In this document: positions 44,587 to 56,600 of the stretch, in pieces
Numbering within the stretch: the stretch's first letter is position 1
How the letters are laid out: every line of letters begins with the position of its first letter
NCBI RefSeq assembly: GCF_026914185.1
Contig: NC_070565.1
Coordinates: forward strand, 434,001-498,000
Direction: 5' to 3'
Source: Puccinia triticina
Taxonomy: Eukaryota > Basidiomycota > Pucciniomycetes > Pucciniales > Pucciniaceae
Length of the DNA stretch: 64,000 bases
Translations under genes and position numbers: made by a program
Notes under the pieces: model-generated
What the model saw: only the letters and a program-made list of their open reading frames with translations
The model's database searches: none
What the model was told of the DNA's origin: nothing

Positions 44587-45060
44587 AGCCCGTCTGGGCA
44601 CTCACCAAAGTTCGGCCGAAAAAAGGCCAAGCGCGCGTGGCCGACCCTGAAGCCCGCTTGGCCGATCCTCAAGCCCGCCTGGCACATTCCCAACCCCCGC
44701 TTGGCATATCGCAAAGTGGGCGGGGTTCGGCACAAAGCCCCGCTGGGCCGATTTCAAGCGAGGGTGCCACGCACGCCAAACGCTGTGCCGGCCATCAAGG
44801 AGAGAAGTTTCCCTCCTCAATGGTTGGTCTACAAACCGGTCATCGAGAAGGGAAGACTCCCTTCTTGATGATCGATACAAGTATCGCCCACCGCAAAGGG
44901 AGTCTTTCCTCCCCGATGACCAGCCTACAGACCGGCCATCGAGAAGGAAAAGCTCCCTTGTTGATGTCCGATGTGCGATGTCGAGAAGAGAGAATGTTTC
45001 CCCTCCTCGAGGGCACGTTGTTCTTGCCTTTCGAGGCAGAGACGAGGGCCGGCGTCTGAC
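44587..45060. repeat. Foldback repeat related to 12,859-13,483
   Basis: Starts CAAGCCCGTCTGGGCAC like the end of the 12.9-kb element. It then has repeated GCTTGGCC units (44,630-44,770) and palindromic modules around 44,790-44,960 (AAACCGGTCATCGAGAAGGG, GACCGGCCATCGAGAAGG). It lies immediately upstream of the unrecognised gene and may have cut its 5' end. Confidence 0.6.
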
Positions 45061-45956
45061 GAGCAGCATGTTGCATTGAACTTAACACAAGTCCCTCCCT
45101 CAGAGCATCCGCATCCGTTGCTAAGTTAGTATGGACTAACTAGCTCGGATTACGGTCGGAGTAAGCTAATCCGAGTGGCCGACCGCATTGGTGTACACGG
45201 CGGGGGTGCTTCCTGGCCCGCGCGTTTGTGGAGACAACGGGATCACCAGCTCTGTGAAATCCACGTGGATTTCACTGCTCCCCCCGTTCTCTCCACCCTC
45301 CCGTGGAAAATGCGTGGAGACAACGGGAAAGCCTGTCGTCTCCACCCGCCTGGGATTTCCACGTCAAGAATGACGAGGATTTCACGGCCGCCTGTGGGAT
45401 TGCAGTGGATCCCACGAGAACATTGACGGGAATTCCTAGTCGCTTCCTTTAACAAGGAATCCACGGCATGACAATGCAAATGGTGAGCATTAGGGCTATT
45501 TTGGTGACAGCCGCTGCGGTTCAAAACTCCGTCCCGCCTTGTTGATGCTGATGACCCAGGGCAACAGGGGACTTGGTCCCTGAGATCCCACTGCTCCGAC
45601 CATCCCATCTGCAGCCAACAGCAACTCCACCTCCCATATTTGATAGCTGATGATGATGGCGACAGCTGCTCATCACCACCCTCAAACGACACCACCAGCA
45701 CTTCTCTCCCGCCCGTCCAGGCCTCGCTAGCAGTCCCCTCCGCACCCTGACCAGCACATCGTCTTCGCGGAACACGATGTCTGCCCCGATTACGCTGACT
45801 ACCATCAACGGCACACCCGGCACCTCCAAGGCTATCAGCCCGTATTGTGAGGCTCTTTCTGGGCGACGGCTGCTTGCCCATTTGCATTATCTGATAAAGC
45901 GCTCCTCCTTGTCTGATCCTCATAGCCCAGGCCGTTGTCACCTCTTTACTCTAGCA
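45061..45956. other. Repeat-rich stretch without gene
   Basis: 45,245-45,480 contains inverted TCCACGTGGATTTC-type segments also found at 51,440-51,650 beyond the second Copia. Short coding-like runs (such as DYADYHQRHTRHLQGYQPV near 45,790) suggest decayed host sequence, but I could not identify it. Confidence 0.4.
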
Positions 45957-46181
45957 GCTCAATCCCGTTGGACCCGAGCACAATGAAAGCCATCCATCCC
46001 ACCAATGTGGAGCTCCAGACTGTCAGTGTCCATCCCGCTCCCCCTCCCCTCTAACCGCCACCCAGGACCTGACTGAAAAAAAACCGCCCCTCTCCGGATT
46101 CTCTCCCGCAGGTCGCACATTTGCCTTTGTTGCGGTATCCCTCCCCTCAGAGGAAGAGGTGGAGGTGACATTGCTGAGCAG

Positions 46182-46281
46182 TGTTGTGGTGTGGGGTGTG
46201 CAAACTCCACATTTGGAGTGTGGAGGTATCAAGAGTTGGGTGAGGAGGAGAAATGAAGACTAAGCATTGATAGCGTCAACA
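46182..46281 (+). repeat. 5' LTR of second Copia
   Basis: 100 bp beginning TGTTGTGGTGTGGGG; about 16 bp shorter than the right LTR because part of the TTTAGAGGTGTGGAGTTTG segment is missing. The shared 85 bp differ at one site. Confidence 0.85.
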
Positions 46282-46353
46282 GATTAAGAGTCGAATGATC
46301 TACCAACGGACTAGTCTCTACCAATTGACATCAAACAACAGGCGACCTGTTTT

Positions 46354-49300
46354 ATGGTAAAAACCCGTTGAGATCAACCGGAACTATTGGGACCTCTACC
46401 TCCACCTACAAGAGCGAAACGTCCGAAACAGACAAAGGCATACAAGGCGCTTTTGAAACTACCTCCATTACCTCCGTCTCCAATCGAAGAAAAGGCAGAT
46501 CCTTTAGAACTCGAACGTCCTCCGTCTCCGTTTATATCGGCTATATCGTACGTCTTCTCCAAAACAGTAACTCGGCATATCGACAAAGGGCAATTGACTT
46601 CAACTTTGGCTCCGACTCCAATAAACTATCGCATTGTACCAAATCCTTTTGGATTACCAATAACGGCTCTCATTCCTATACCTGAGTATCGACCAAAGTT
46701 AAGCGCACCCCGAAATACGTCACCGTCTTATTCACCCTTGGATACGTCTTCAACGGAAAATCTTTCAAAAGTCGCTGAATTCTTGGTAGATCCAGTATCC
46801 CCAATTGCTTCCATGTCACAAACGGCTTCCAAGGTGACGCCAAGAACGAAGTTTTTACAACAACCAGGCATATACAAGCAGGATGTTGAACCCCTGGCGG
46901 CTGATGGCTCCAATTTCACAAAGTGGAAGAGAAGTCTCAACTGAGTATTGTTACTTACGCTCAGCATACCGAATCTTTTTGATGATCCGGCCAACTACGC
47001 TAAAGTCAAGGGTCAGGAGAATACCAGCATCCTCTATCTCATCCAAATCACAATCCACGATGAGCTTCAGTCGATCACTGATAGATTCACAACCGGCACT
47101 GAAGCGTTCGATGCTCTGCAAGCACATTTTCAAGGTACTGTCCGGTTCCGTCAAATGGAGCTCATTGACAAGTTGCTCGAGTTCCGTATCACGGGTCCCA
47201 CGACCAATCCATCCCAGGTCCAAGGATTCTTCAATAAACTATTCAACACGTTTGCGGATCTCAAGAAGGTGGGGGCGACTATCCCGGAACACGTTCAAAG
47301 CCTTATCCTCCAAGCGGTTTCCCCGGTGCCCCCGTCAATGTCTCGTTCACAAATTTTTCAGAACATCTCCCTTCAAATCGGTGCCAAGAAAGAAGTTACT
47401 GCACGCGAAGTTCAGACAATCATCACCTCGGCCTACGGTGAAAGTCTCCGTTTCAACTCTACGCAACAGTCTACTGTCTCGGTCTTTTGATCCTATCCTA
47501 GTCAACAACGACCTCTCAACCAGTCCTGGACGAACACACGACAACAGACTCAACAGCAGGCGGGAAGCCGTGCACACAACCAACAAGGACCTACCTCAAA
47601 TCAACCAGCACCCCAACAGCGCAATGTGGGGACACCTGGCAATCCCACGGTCGACGATGTTGTGGCAGCCATCAACAACATTCGCAAGGGTAATCAAGGT
47701 CCCACTGACTCTTCAGTTTTCGTCGGGAAACCATGTTCATATTGCGGTGTGCAGGGGCACTGGCGTTCCTCCTGTCCAGTTCTACGCAATGATGCCAAGT
47801 TGCCGCCCCCCAACACCCTCCTATCTGGTCGCCCCGTCTCCGGTTACGCCCGTCAAGCTGCACCACCAAACAACCCACCCACCGTCCCGAATCAGAATGC
47901 GGCAGTTCGTTCGGCGGTGGGCACGGATGCGAATGGTGCGACTGACGCCGGCACGGTTTTGGATTCTGGGGCGACCCACCACGTGAGCGGATCTTTCCCT
48001 ATGTTTTCTTCTCTCCATCCGATCAAGCCTCCCATGAGACTGAATCTGGCGTCCTCCACCGGTTACATGCTGGCGACACACAGTGGATCCCTCAAGATGG
48101 TCAATGGGGATGGCAAATTCACGATTCCAAAGGTGCTGTACAGCCCGGAAATGACCGGCACTCTTCTTAGCCTTGGCCAGCTAGTCGAGTCCGGTTTTCA
48201 ACCGTTCTTTCTTCCAAATCACGACATCCTTTTAATTTCCAACTTTGCTTCCATCACTGCAACCTTCTGCCAGCGTTCCTGGATAATCACCCCAGACTCT
48301 TTCCATTTTTTCCCTTCGACAATCCGTGCAGTGGCCACTAGGTCGTCCAACAAACTCATTTCACCGGCTTACAAATGGCACTGTCGACTAGGCCATGTCT
48401 CAGACTCTATTATAAAGGAGTTTCTCAAATGTTTTGTTCCGTCCTTTGACTTAAAATCCTGGACGCCGTTCATTTGCAAAACCTGCAAGCACACTAAGAG
48501 CGAACGTCGGCGCCAATCATTACCAGAAGTTATTCCCCGCGAAAACCGTCTTGATCTACTGGTTTCAGATGTCATGGGTCCATTCAACCCTGATGTTTCC
48601 GGCAATTGTTTTCTTCTCACCATCCGTGATCATGCCACCACATACTCCTTTGTCTACCCCATGAAATCCCGATCAGAAGTACCACAAATAATCGTTGCAC
48701 TAGTAAAAAAGATGGTTACACACTTCAACACGGCACCAAAGTTCATCCGCGCCGACAATGCGAAAGAATACACCGTAAAACCACTCTTGGACTATCTTGA
48801 GTTGATTGGGTGTCAGCTAATCTTTACATCGCCATACACGCCGGAGCAGAATGGGGAGGCTGAAAGATTGAACCGAACTTTGGGAGACATTGCACGAACC
48901 ACACTAGCTCACTCCGGACTCCCGTCCAAACTCTGGTGGCATGCGTACCGATGTGCATGTTATCTAGTTAACCGAATCCCCAATCAACGCTGCAAGACAA
49001 CTCCTCTCAAACAGTGGTCCGGCCGACAGCCATGCGCGGACGCATTCTATCCATTCGGTGCAAGGGCCAGTATTCACATTCCAAAAGACAGACGCCGTAA
49101 ACTCGATCAGCGCGGCTGGACAGGCTATCTTGTAGGTTATCAAGACGATGAGCGGGGATGGTTTTTCTGGAATCCGATTACTCAGAAGATAATCAACTCT
49201 GAGTGTGCCACATTTCTGGACTTTCAAGGAAAAGTTTTTTTCCCTACTCCCACATCTTTAGCTAGCAATCCCATTGCCCGTAGAGTTCTGACACTGGGCA

Positions 49301-50886
49301 AGGAACGCACCAAAGAGATATGCGAGGATCAAGACAATCAACTCAACCTTCTCCAGGCAACACCTGATGCCGAAATTCCAACTACACTAAGAAGTGCGCT
49401 TCGGTCACCGGCGGGCGCCAAATGGAAGAAGGCATGCTTAGCCGAATGGGACCAGCTCACGGACATTGACACTTTCAACATCCTGGATAAAGAGGACAAG
49501 CATTCCATTGGAACGCGGTTTGTCTTTGATATCAAACAAAATGCGGACAACTCGATCAGCAAACTGAAGGCTCGCTTTGTTGTAAGGGGTTTCAAACAAC
49601 GTCTCGGAAAGGACGTCCGGTCCACCTTTGCTCCAACCGCTTCACTCTCAACTCTCCGAATTCTCTTGACCTTAGCAATAAGGAATAATTGGCTCATAAA
49701 TTCTTTTGATATCACCGGCGCTTTTGTACACAGTCCGATTGAGGAAACAATCTACGTGGATCCGCCTGTAGAATTATTTCCACACCTTGAAGGAAAGGTT
49801 CTCAAACTCAAAAAGGCCTTGTACGGTACTCAACAAGCCAGCCGATGCTGGTGGAAACACTTCAAGAGTCTGCTACATGGATGGGGGTTTGAGTGTGATG
49901 AAGTAGAGGAGTGCTTATATAGGTACAAAAAAGGAAAATCAATCATCATTGTATGGATACACGTGGATGACGGGATCGTTTTTGGGAACACCGAGCAAGA
50001 CATCAAATTGCTTCAACAGAACATGGACAAAAGCCTCAGACTCAAATGGGATACGAGACCCGACAAACTTGTGGGTATTAGAATCGAATACAAAGATGAC
50101 ACAATCTGCCTCAGCCAACATACGCTTATCGATCAACTTGTGGACAAATACAAACGCGAAGTGAACCCGAATTTAATCACAACTCATACTCCACTGACAG
50201 GTGATAATCTATCGACATCGTGGGGTGAACCGGTGTCGGCGACACTCTATCAGTCCCTGATTGGGTCAATAAATTATTTGGCCTTAGGCACTCGACCTGA
50301 TTTAAGCTTCGCGGTAAACTACCTCGCGAGATTCAGCACAAATCAAATTGAATCGCACTGGGCTGCACTATCCCATCTAGTTCAATACATCTACACAACA
50401 CGATCTAAAAGACTGGCATTATCGGCAACGGGCAATGAGATGGTAACCTGGGTGGATGCAAATTGGGGAGGCGAGTTTCAACGTTCAACATCCGGTTTCA
50501 TAATCACACTCTTTGGATCGCCGGTTGCTTGGGGATCATGGCGACAAAAGGTGGTGGCAACCTTGACTTGTGCGGCGGAATTCATATCTCTTGGACAATC
50601 GGTCGATTTCCTTCTTTTCCTTTTACCTATCATCAAATCACTCGATGTGAATCCTAAGATGTCAATCAAATGTGACAACAGAGTGGCAGTATTAATTTCG
50701 GACGACAACACATTGAAAGGCCGAATGAAGAGTCTCAAACGCAACTTCTTCTTTGTTAACGACGCGGTCCGGGAACATCAAATTGACCTCAATTGGGTTT
50801 CAACCGACTCGAACATAGCCGATTTCATGACCAAACCCGTCAAGGCGACAATCCACTCAATTTCCATGAAGAAACTGTTCCCTTAA
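46354..50886 (+). pseudogene. Copia gag-pol polyprotein with three in-frame TGA codons
   Basis: A single frame of 4533 nt from ATG 46,354 to TAA 50,884-50,886, interrupted only by TGA at 46,369, 46,942 and 47,488, all in gag. From 47,491 it is open to the end. Gag has PLAADGSNFTKWKRSLN and FQGTVRFRQMELIDKLLEF, and a CCHC knuckle CSYCGVQGHWRSSC. Protease has LDSGATHHVSG. Integrase has HCRLGH and CKTCKH, SDVMGPF, RADNAKEY and QNGEAERLNRT. Reverse transcriptase has LKARFVVRGFKQR, FDITGAFVHSPI and WIHVDDGIVFG. RNase H has TWVDANWGGEFQRSTSG and ends with NIADFMTKPV. The intact pol half and sharp LTRs suggest recent activity; the TGAs fit CGA-to-TGA changes. Confidence 0.93.
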
Positions 50887-50975
50887 ACCTTCTGATCTAT
50901 CTCTCTCAGTCTTGTTATTTTCCTCATTTCTCACATTTCCCCCGTTTTTTTCTCAATTTTTTCTTCAAACAATAT

Positions 50976-51091
50976 TGTATTTAGAGGTGTGGAGTTTGAG
51001 GGGGGGTGTGCAAACTCCACATTTGGAGTGTGGAGGTATCAAGAGTTGGGTGAGGAGGAGAAATGAAGACTAAGCGTTGATAGCGTCAACA
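50976..51091 (+). repeat. 3' LTR of second Copia
   Basis: 116 bp starting TGTATTTAGAGGTGTGG and ending GCGTCAACA, followed by AGCAG. It contains a G run before TGTGCAAACTCC. Confidence 0.85.
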
Positions 51092-51145
51092 AGCAGAGCC
51101 CAGGAGGCCCCCGAGGACAAAGACAAAAGTGTCGTCGCAGAAATC

Positions 51146-52379
51146 TTCTGAATCTGCTGTTTTTTTGATTAGTTTTATTTTTATATTTATGTTTATGATT
51201 TTGCTTTGATGGCCACTTGTATGCAATGCAGCATGTGGTACCCTGGTGGTACCACATTCTGCAATATTTTACCTGCGGATTTGATCTGCTCCGCCCCCCC
51301 CCCCCCCCTGGGTTACCTTCCCGGAGCACAGGACCACCGTTGGTGGTCCCCACGGGAAGCTGAGGCGCATGGTGCACAAGTCATCAGCTCAGGATAGCAT
51401 CTCGTGGGCTCAACCCGCCCGTGGGTATCACAGTGAATCCACGGCTGAAGGACCCGTGGGCCCGACCTTCACGTCGGGATCACAGGGAATCCACGGGGAT
51501 TCCATGCGGAGCCAAAAGCTGCCGTGGAATCCACGGGTGATCCTCCCGGTGGTGACCCCGTGATTCCCTGGACCTCCAGCCGCTGGTCCGACCTCGCGCG
51601 CGGCTACCACGTGGAGTCCTCATGGATTCCGCGTGATTTCCCCGTGGATGGACTCCCCAGGTGTAGATTGGGAGGTCTGAGGCTGTTGGAGATTATGTGA
51701 TTAGGTGCGAGCTTAACTAGGCCTCTGGGCGGGAGCGGGAGCGAGCAGCGGAGCTGTCCACGCCAGTGGAGGCCTATACACCATGGGTGCACTAAAAGTT
51801 TTGGAGGTGGTCTTGAGAACGAAATTGGTTGGATAGTGGTTTTTGGGACCAAATTGGTCTGAATTTGGTTTGGGAACCCATTTGGTTACCAATTTTGTTC
51901 CCAAAACCATTTTGTGAGAGAATGGCCACCGTCCTCTAAGAGATTTGGTTTTCAGGACCAATCTCGCAACTTTTTCCCAAATGTTGTGGGATTGGTTCTG
52001 GAAACCAAAATGGTTGGTGTAAAGGACATCAAAACCAAAAAGGTTAGCAGAGCAGTTCCCAGAACCAATGGAAGTTCCCAGAAATATTTTTTGGAACCAT
52101 CCTTAAGTACATGGGCAGGCAGTCTGACAACTGCAAATGTGGCAAACTGGGGACTGCGGGCCGCGCAGCAACTTATACCATCTAAATATTTATGTCAGAC
52201 CGGCCACAGTTGCTTCCTCCAACTGGAGACTTGAAAATCCCCCCAGTTACTTCCATCTTAATCACTTCATGACCTTTGTCCCTCTTCTCCATCCACTGCA
52301 TGCCGGGCATTGCCCATCCCACATCTTGTCTTGCCCTGTCGCCTGTCCCGCTGATTGCCTTGTTTTTTGTCGCACATAG
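51146..52379. other. Repeat-rich spacer
   Basis: Contains a poly-C run (51,293-51,308), an array of inverted AATCCACGG/CCGTGGATT segments (51,400-51,650) and GGTTTTGGGACCAAATTGGT-type repeats (51,785-52,080) in which ACCAA and TTGGT alternate. No gene. Confidence 0.5.
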
Positions 52380-53200
52380 TTAGAGTTGAGAGAACTAGCG
52401 AGGATGTGCAATTCCAAGCAAGACAAACCGTCGTCACCAGAACCGCCTTCCTCATCTTTTTATTATCATTTTGCAGCAGAGGAGAGAGAGAGCCAGCAAG
52501 AAAAGGGTGATCGGGACTGTTTTCGGGCACCATTGACGACTGGCGGTTATTCTGACGATGTGCAGTCTTGGCTGGATGCTGACAAATGAGCTGGGGAGCG
52601 GGCAGGAGCGGGGCTCAGCGGGGAGCCGACTGAGTGCGACTTGACTCTGCGGCGGCAGTATCCCAATGACGGCGACATCCGCGGGTCTAGACTGGGGAGG
52701 GCGAGGGCGACGGGCAACTGTGCGGTTCCGGGCGGAGACGTATCCGGGGGTGGAGACAATCAGGCTGAGGCCAATGCGCGAGTGGATCAGACCCTGTACA
52801 AGATCCTTGATGACTTTGACCTCAAGGCAACGCACTTCTGGGTCCGTCTCTCTTTCCCTCTCCCCTTGTTGTCACACACAAAGCTCATGTTGATGTTCAA
52901 CACCAAAAAAATATCGGAGGGAACGTGTTGAAGTAACGCAAATTGGCGCTGAAGGCTGCTTGGCGGGGGGACCATTTAGCGGTGCACACCTGGTAGGCCC
53001 CCACATAATTTCCTGCATCTTTCTCTAAGGGAACTGAAGTGTGGTTGTTAGGTCGCATTTGCATCTGACCATGTTGACGAACCACCAGATCCTGGGCGAG
53101 CTCGGCTGGACAATGCTGAAGGACAACAGTAATAGCCTTTACATTTCTGACTCGCCTTACGATTCGTTTCCCGCATCCCGCGAAAACTCTTGTATATAGT
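52380..53200 (+). pseudogene. Decayed host-like coding fragments, unidentified
   Basis: Coding-like runs on the plus strand in changing frames: DDVQSWLDADK (about 52,555), ARVDQTLYKILDDFDLKATH (about 52,777), LALKAAWRGDHLAVHT (about 52,940), NHQILGELGWTMLKDN (about 53,080) and LYISDSPYDSFPASREN. An in-frame TGA follows ADK, and intron-like gaps separate the pieces. I do not recognise the protein. Confidence 0.35.
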
Positions 53201-53663
53201 TCTCCGCGTACTCGACATAGATGTTGCGCGTCAATTTGTCAAAAGGCTTAAGACATAACAATCAAATGTTTGCTAAGAATTAAATTTCATTGAGTCGAGA
53301 TTACACAACGTGGGAAAAAAAAATTGAGAATACAAGCTGCAGTTGAGGTCGTGACACTCGTTTATATCCCATGCAACAATAAAATGGAACAATACTTGGC
53401 CCTTTACTACTAAAAAACTAAGTTTGGTAAATTGCGGGATGCATGCAAAGTACTTCAGCAACCGGTCTGACGTGCCCACTTATACCGTGTGACCCAAAGA
53501 CAAAGGAGACCCGGGGAATAACGCTTGTCCGAAGAAAGACGCAGCTTGTACAACGCCGCCCTTTGTTTCGGTTGAGAGCCTTTTCGTAGTCGATTAAATA
53601 ATTCCCTACCCACTAGCGAAGTAAGCCACTTGAATGTATCTCTGGTGTGGATGATGTCCCTAA

Positions 53664-56600
53664 TCAGGTACTTACCACTCCGAAGTCAAATATTGATTTG
53701 TGTACAACATTAATGATGCCAGACCAATTGACTGGCTTGACAACCAATAAGTCATCAACGTTCGAGACTCGTGATAGTGCGACGTAAAGTTGTCCATGCG
53801 AAAAAACATCCGTTTTGAGGTAAACACCTACCCTTCTCAATGTCTGGCCTTGACTCTTATTGACGGACATTGCATAAGCTGGGGCCACAGGAAATTGGTA
53901 TCTGAAGAAGGATAGCCCAGACCGGCCACTTCCTTTGCTGTGCAGCTTTGTCCGCGGCAAGGTGACCACGTTCCCGGCAAATGGCCCGGACATAAGTCTG
54001 CCTATAATATAGGCGTAGCTGACGTCATCAAGAACTATCCTTGAGCCGTTGCACAATCCCTTTTCAATAGCCATATTCCGAATTACAACCAACGGCATTC
54101 CGACTTTTATTTTGATTTCATGTTTGGGAAAACCGGAAATTGAAATTTTATTAAGGCATTCCTCAGGGAGTGAGCCGAAAGAGTTGGGATCGGGCGTATC
54201 TAGAGACTTGATCATGATGGATCGACCTGTCAACATTCCTAATATTTCGGCGTTGAGCTTTCTTACGTCGCGGTTTAGCGGCGCTAGTATGCATCTCTCG
54301 TTCAAGTAACGCACTGCAATGTCGTTATTTGAATTACAAGTCGCATTCAGATCGTTGTAGACAAAGGATACCAGCTTGGCTCGCATTTTGTCTTGAGTCG
54401 GGAATGACATCACATTCATTCCTTTCAATTCGATTAAGCTAAAATCTTTAACTTGATTATCGCCTTGACCCAGCGCCAAGAGGGCCTTACCAAAAACAAT
54501 ATTCTTAGACCTCGACTCACACGGGCCCGATAGGGCCCTGGCGAGCCGCATATTTTCAGTCAGGTGGAAAGAAGTAATGGATTGCCAAACGGCAGAAGAT
54601 TTGATTGTTGCGTGCTGAGGGGATGGGAACTCGTTATATTTGACGACCGGTAAGATTTGGCGGAAGTCACCGGAGAAGATTACAACCTTCGCGCCAAAAG
54701 GAGCATCCGAGTCGCAAAGTCGTTTTAGAGTCTTATTTACCGCGTCAATCGCATTTTTGTGGATCATGACAATCTCGTCCCAAATAATCATGCGTGTTTG
54801 TCGAATTTTATCTGCCAGTATAGTACCCGACTCAATCGGACACTCCGCGTCTTCTTGAAGTCAATTGGTATCTTGAAAGCCAAGTGCGCCGTCTGCCCAC
54901 TGGTAAGCAATAAAGCGGCGACTCCAGAAAAAGCGACAACAATGATATCAATCGAGCTAATATTTGCTTTATCAATCAGGGTGTTGAGTAGAAATGTTTT
55001 GCCGGTCCCACCCGGACCGTCGAGGTAGAAACACTTGGGTACTCGCCTCTTCATGACATCATCAACAGCGGCGTAAAATTGAGACTGGCCCAAGTTGAAC
55101 GATTCTCTGTTCGCCTTTAACCTTGTCATCAAGACGGCAGGGTCTTCCTCCCCGCGTTCCTCGGCTCGAATTGTGGCAAGCAAACGCTGTTGCTTCATGG
55201 TTGCCTTCAAGCCGCAAGCGTCAAGAGAGGACCCCATGCCCTCCACCAAACCTTTCAATTGGAAAAGGGCCAATACTCGGCACTTGTGGTCGTCCAATTG
55301 CCGTGAGTATCGTTTTGACATATCGATCCGGCAACAATCGTCCGTGAAATTCATGTAGTGCTTTTTAAACAGGACTTTCGGGTTGGCCGGCGGCGAATGT
55401 ACGCACATCATAGCAAAATACATTGTCAATTGGTACCCCGACTGGACACAAGACGCTTCTTGTAAAGCTTTTTCATATAGGAAATTGTTCACCAAGAGGC
55501 CTAGTTGATTGCATGCCAATCGGTAATTGTCAAAGACGGTGCCATCGACGGTCCTCATATCTTCATGCGAATTCATTCCTTTGCGGTGGAGTAGCAACAC
55601 ACGCATGTAATACTTTTCCCCAGCCAGATAAGACACCGAGAATAGCCGGCCGACAACGTCAACACGAGTCTTACGCGGGATCCATTCTTTCTTCGCCTTA
55701 TTCCATGAAAAGTAAGCGGGTACCTCCTTGTAGAAGAGAGTTCTGGCTCTCCGCCCATCGGCGCCTACCGCGTCGTCTTCGTTGAGTTTAAGGAATTGCG
55801 TCAAGCTGGTTTGAGTAGCCTTGCCGCTGTTGATCTGGCCCTCCAGGCCTTCTTTGCCGTCGAAGTAAACCAGCTGCTCGTTCTTATCGTGAATGTTGAG
55901 CCAAGTAACAGCAGGTGATCGGCCCGATAGTGGGTATTTGAATAACCTCCAACACGCTGTAAGCAAAAACAGCGTCAGCCTCAAGTATTTTGCTTGTTGT
56001 GAGTGAAGCAGCCCACCTTCAGGAGGGCTGATGTATCGACCATCTATGTAGGACTGGACTTCGCCGTCCCCGGCCAGAGACATAGCTAACCTGTCGTGGC
56101 CCTTCGTGATGTATTTATAGAGATATTTGATCGCGGATGAACTCGCGGGGACCTCGACATTTATGTGGCAGCAGAATGCGCGGGTAAGGTATGGCGAATA
56201 GGGAACAACCAAACCGTTGTCAAATGTCGTCGTATGTTTGCTGAACGTACGACCCGAGTCCCGCCGCAAGTATACCGGGTAAGTGCCGTCAATGTTGATT
56301 GTCCGCTCGCTGAAAGGCTTAGGGAAGCCGATCTTACACGATTTCCCGTTCCAACATGGCCGATTGTGACAGGGCCCGTGGAGCATGAATTCATAAACAA
56401 GGGCGTGTAGTATGGGTGAGCCAACCGGGTTGGGTATTTCAGCTGAAACGATTTCGTCGATGGACTCCGGAGTCGCGGGCCGATCTCGTTCATGTAATGT
56501 CAACATTAGATGCAAGTGCGGCAAGCCGCGCTTTTGAAACTCGACTGTAAATACGTACGCGACAACCTCGCCGAGACGACCCATCTTGATCAGCACATTT

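Larger units (their letters stand above)
46182..51091 (+). mobile_element. Second Ty1/Copia LTR retrotransposon
   Basis: 4910 bp, flanked by AGCAG at 46,177-46,181 and 51,092-51,096. LTRs are 46,182-46,281 and 50,976-51,091, both TG...CA. They share TGTGCAAACTCCACATTTGG to the GCGTCAACA end with one mismatch, but differ in the first part (the left copy is shorter). A G-rich run precedes the right TGTGCAAACTCC. The reading frame in between is nearly intact. Confidence 0.93.
45957..51145 (+). pseudogene. Exon-like reading frame interrupted by the second Copia element
   Basis: A frame runs open from 45,957 to 46,181, and after removal of the Copia and one AGCAG it continues at 51,097 to a TGA at 51,143-51,145. 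The joined C-terminus reads FAFVAVSLPSEEEVEVTLLS then RAQEAPEDKDKSVVAEIF. Open frame across the empty site suggests that the retroelement landed in an exon. I do not recognise the protein; the upstream splice structure is unclear and the frame could be open by chance. Confidence 0.4.

Noticed and set aside
46883..47986. 367-codon plus-strand frame overlapping gag
   Set aside because: Alternative frame of the Copia gag with serine/arginine-rich composition and no motif.
47626..50886. Second Copia gag-pol read as two proteins with a frameshift
   Set aside because: The 5' part and the 1086-codon part are in the same frame (distance divisible by three); only TGA codons separate them.
52973..53015. 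GGGGGACCA ... TGGTAGGCCCCC stem as a Helitron 3' hairpin
   Set aside because: It is on the wrong side of a decayed host-like fragment, no CTRR end with an A/T insertion site could be placed, and the loop is long.
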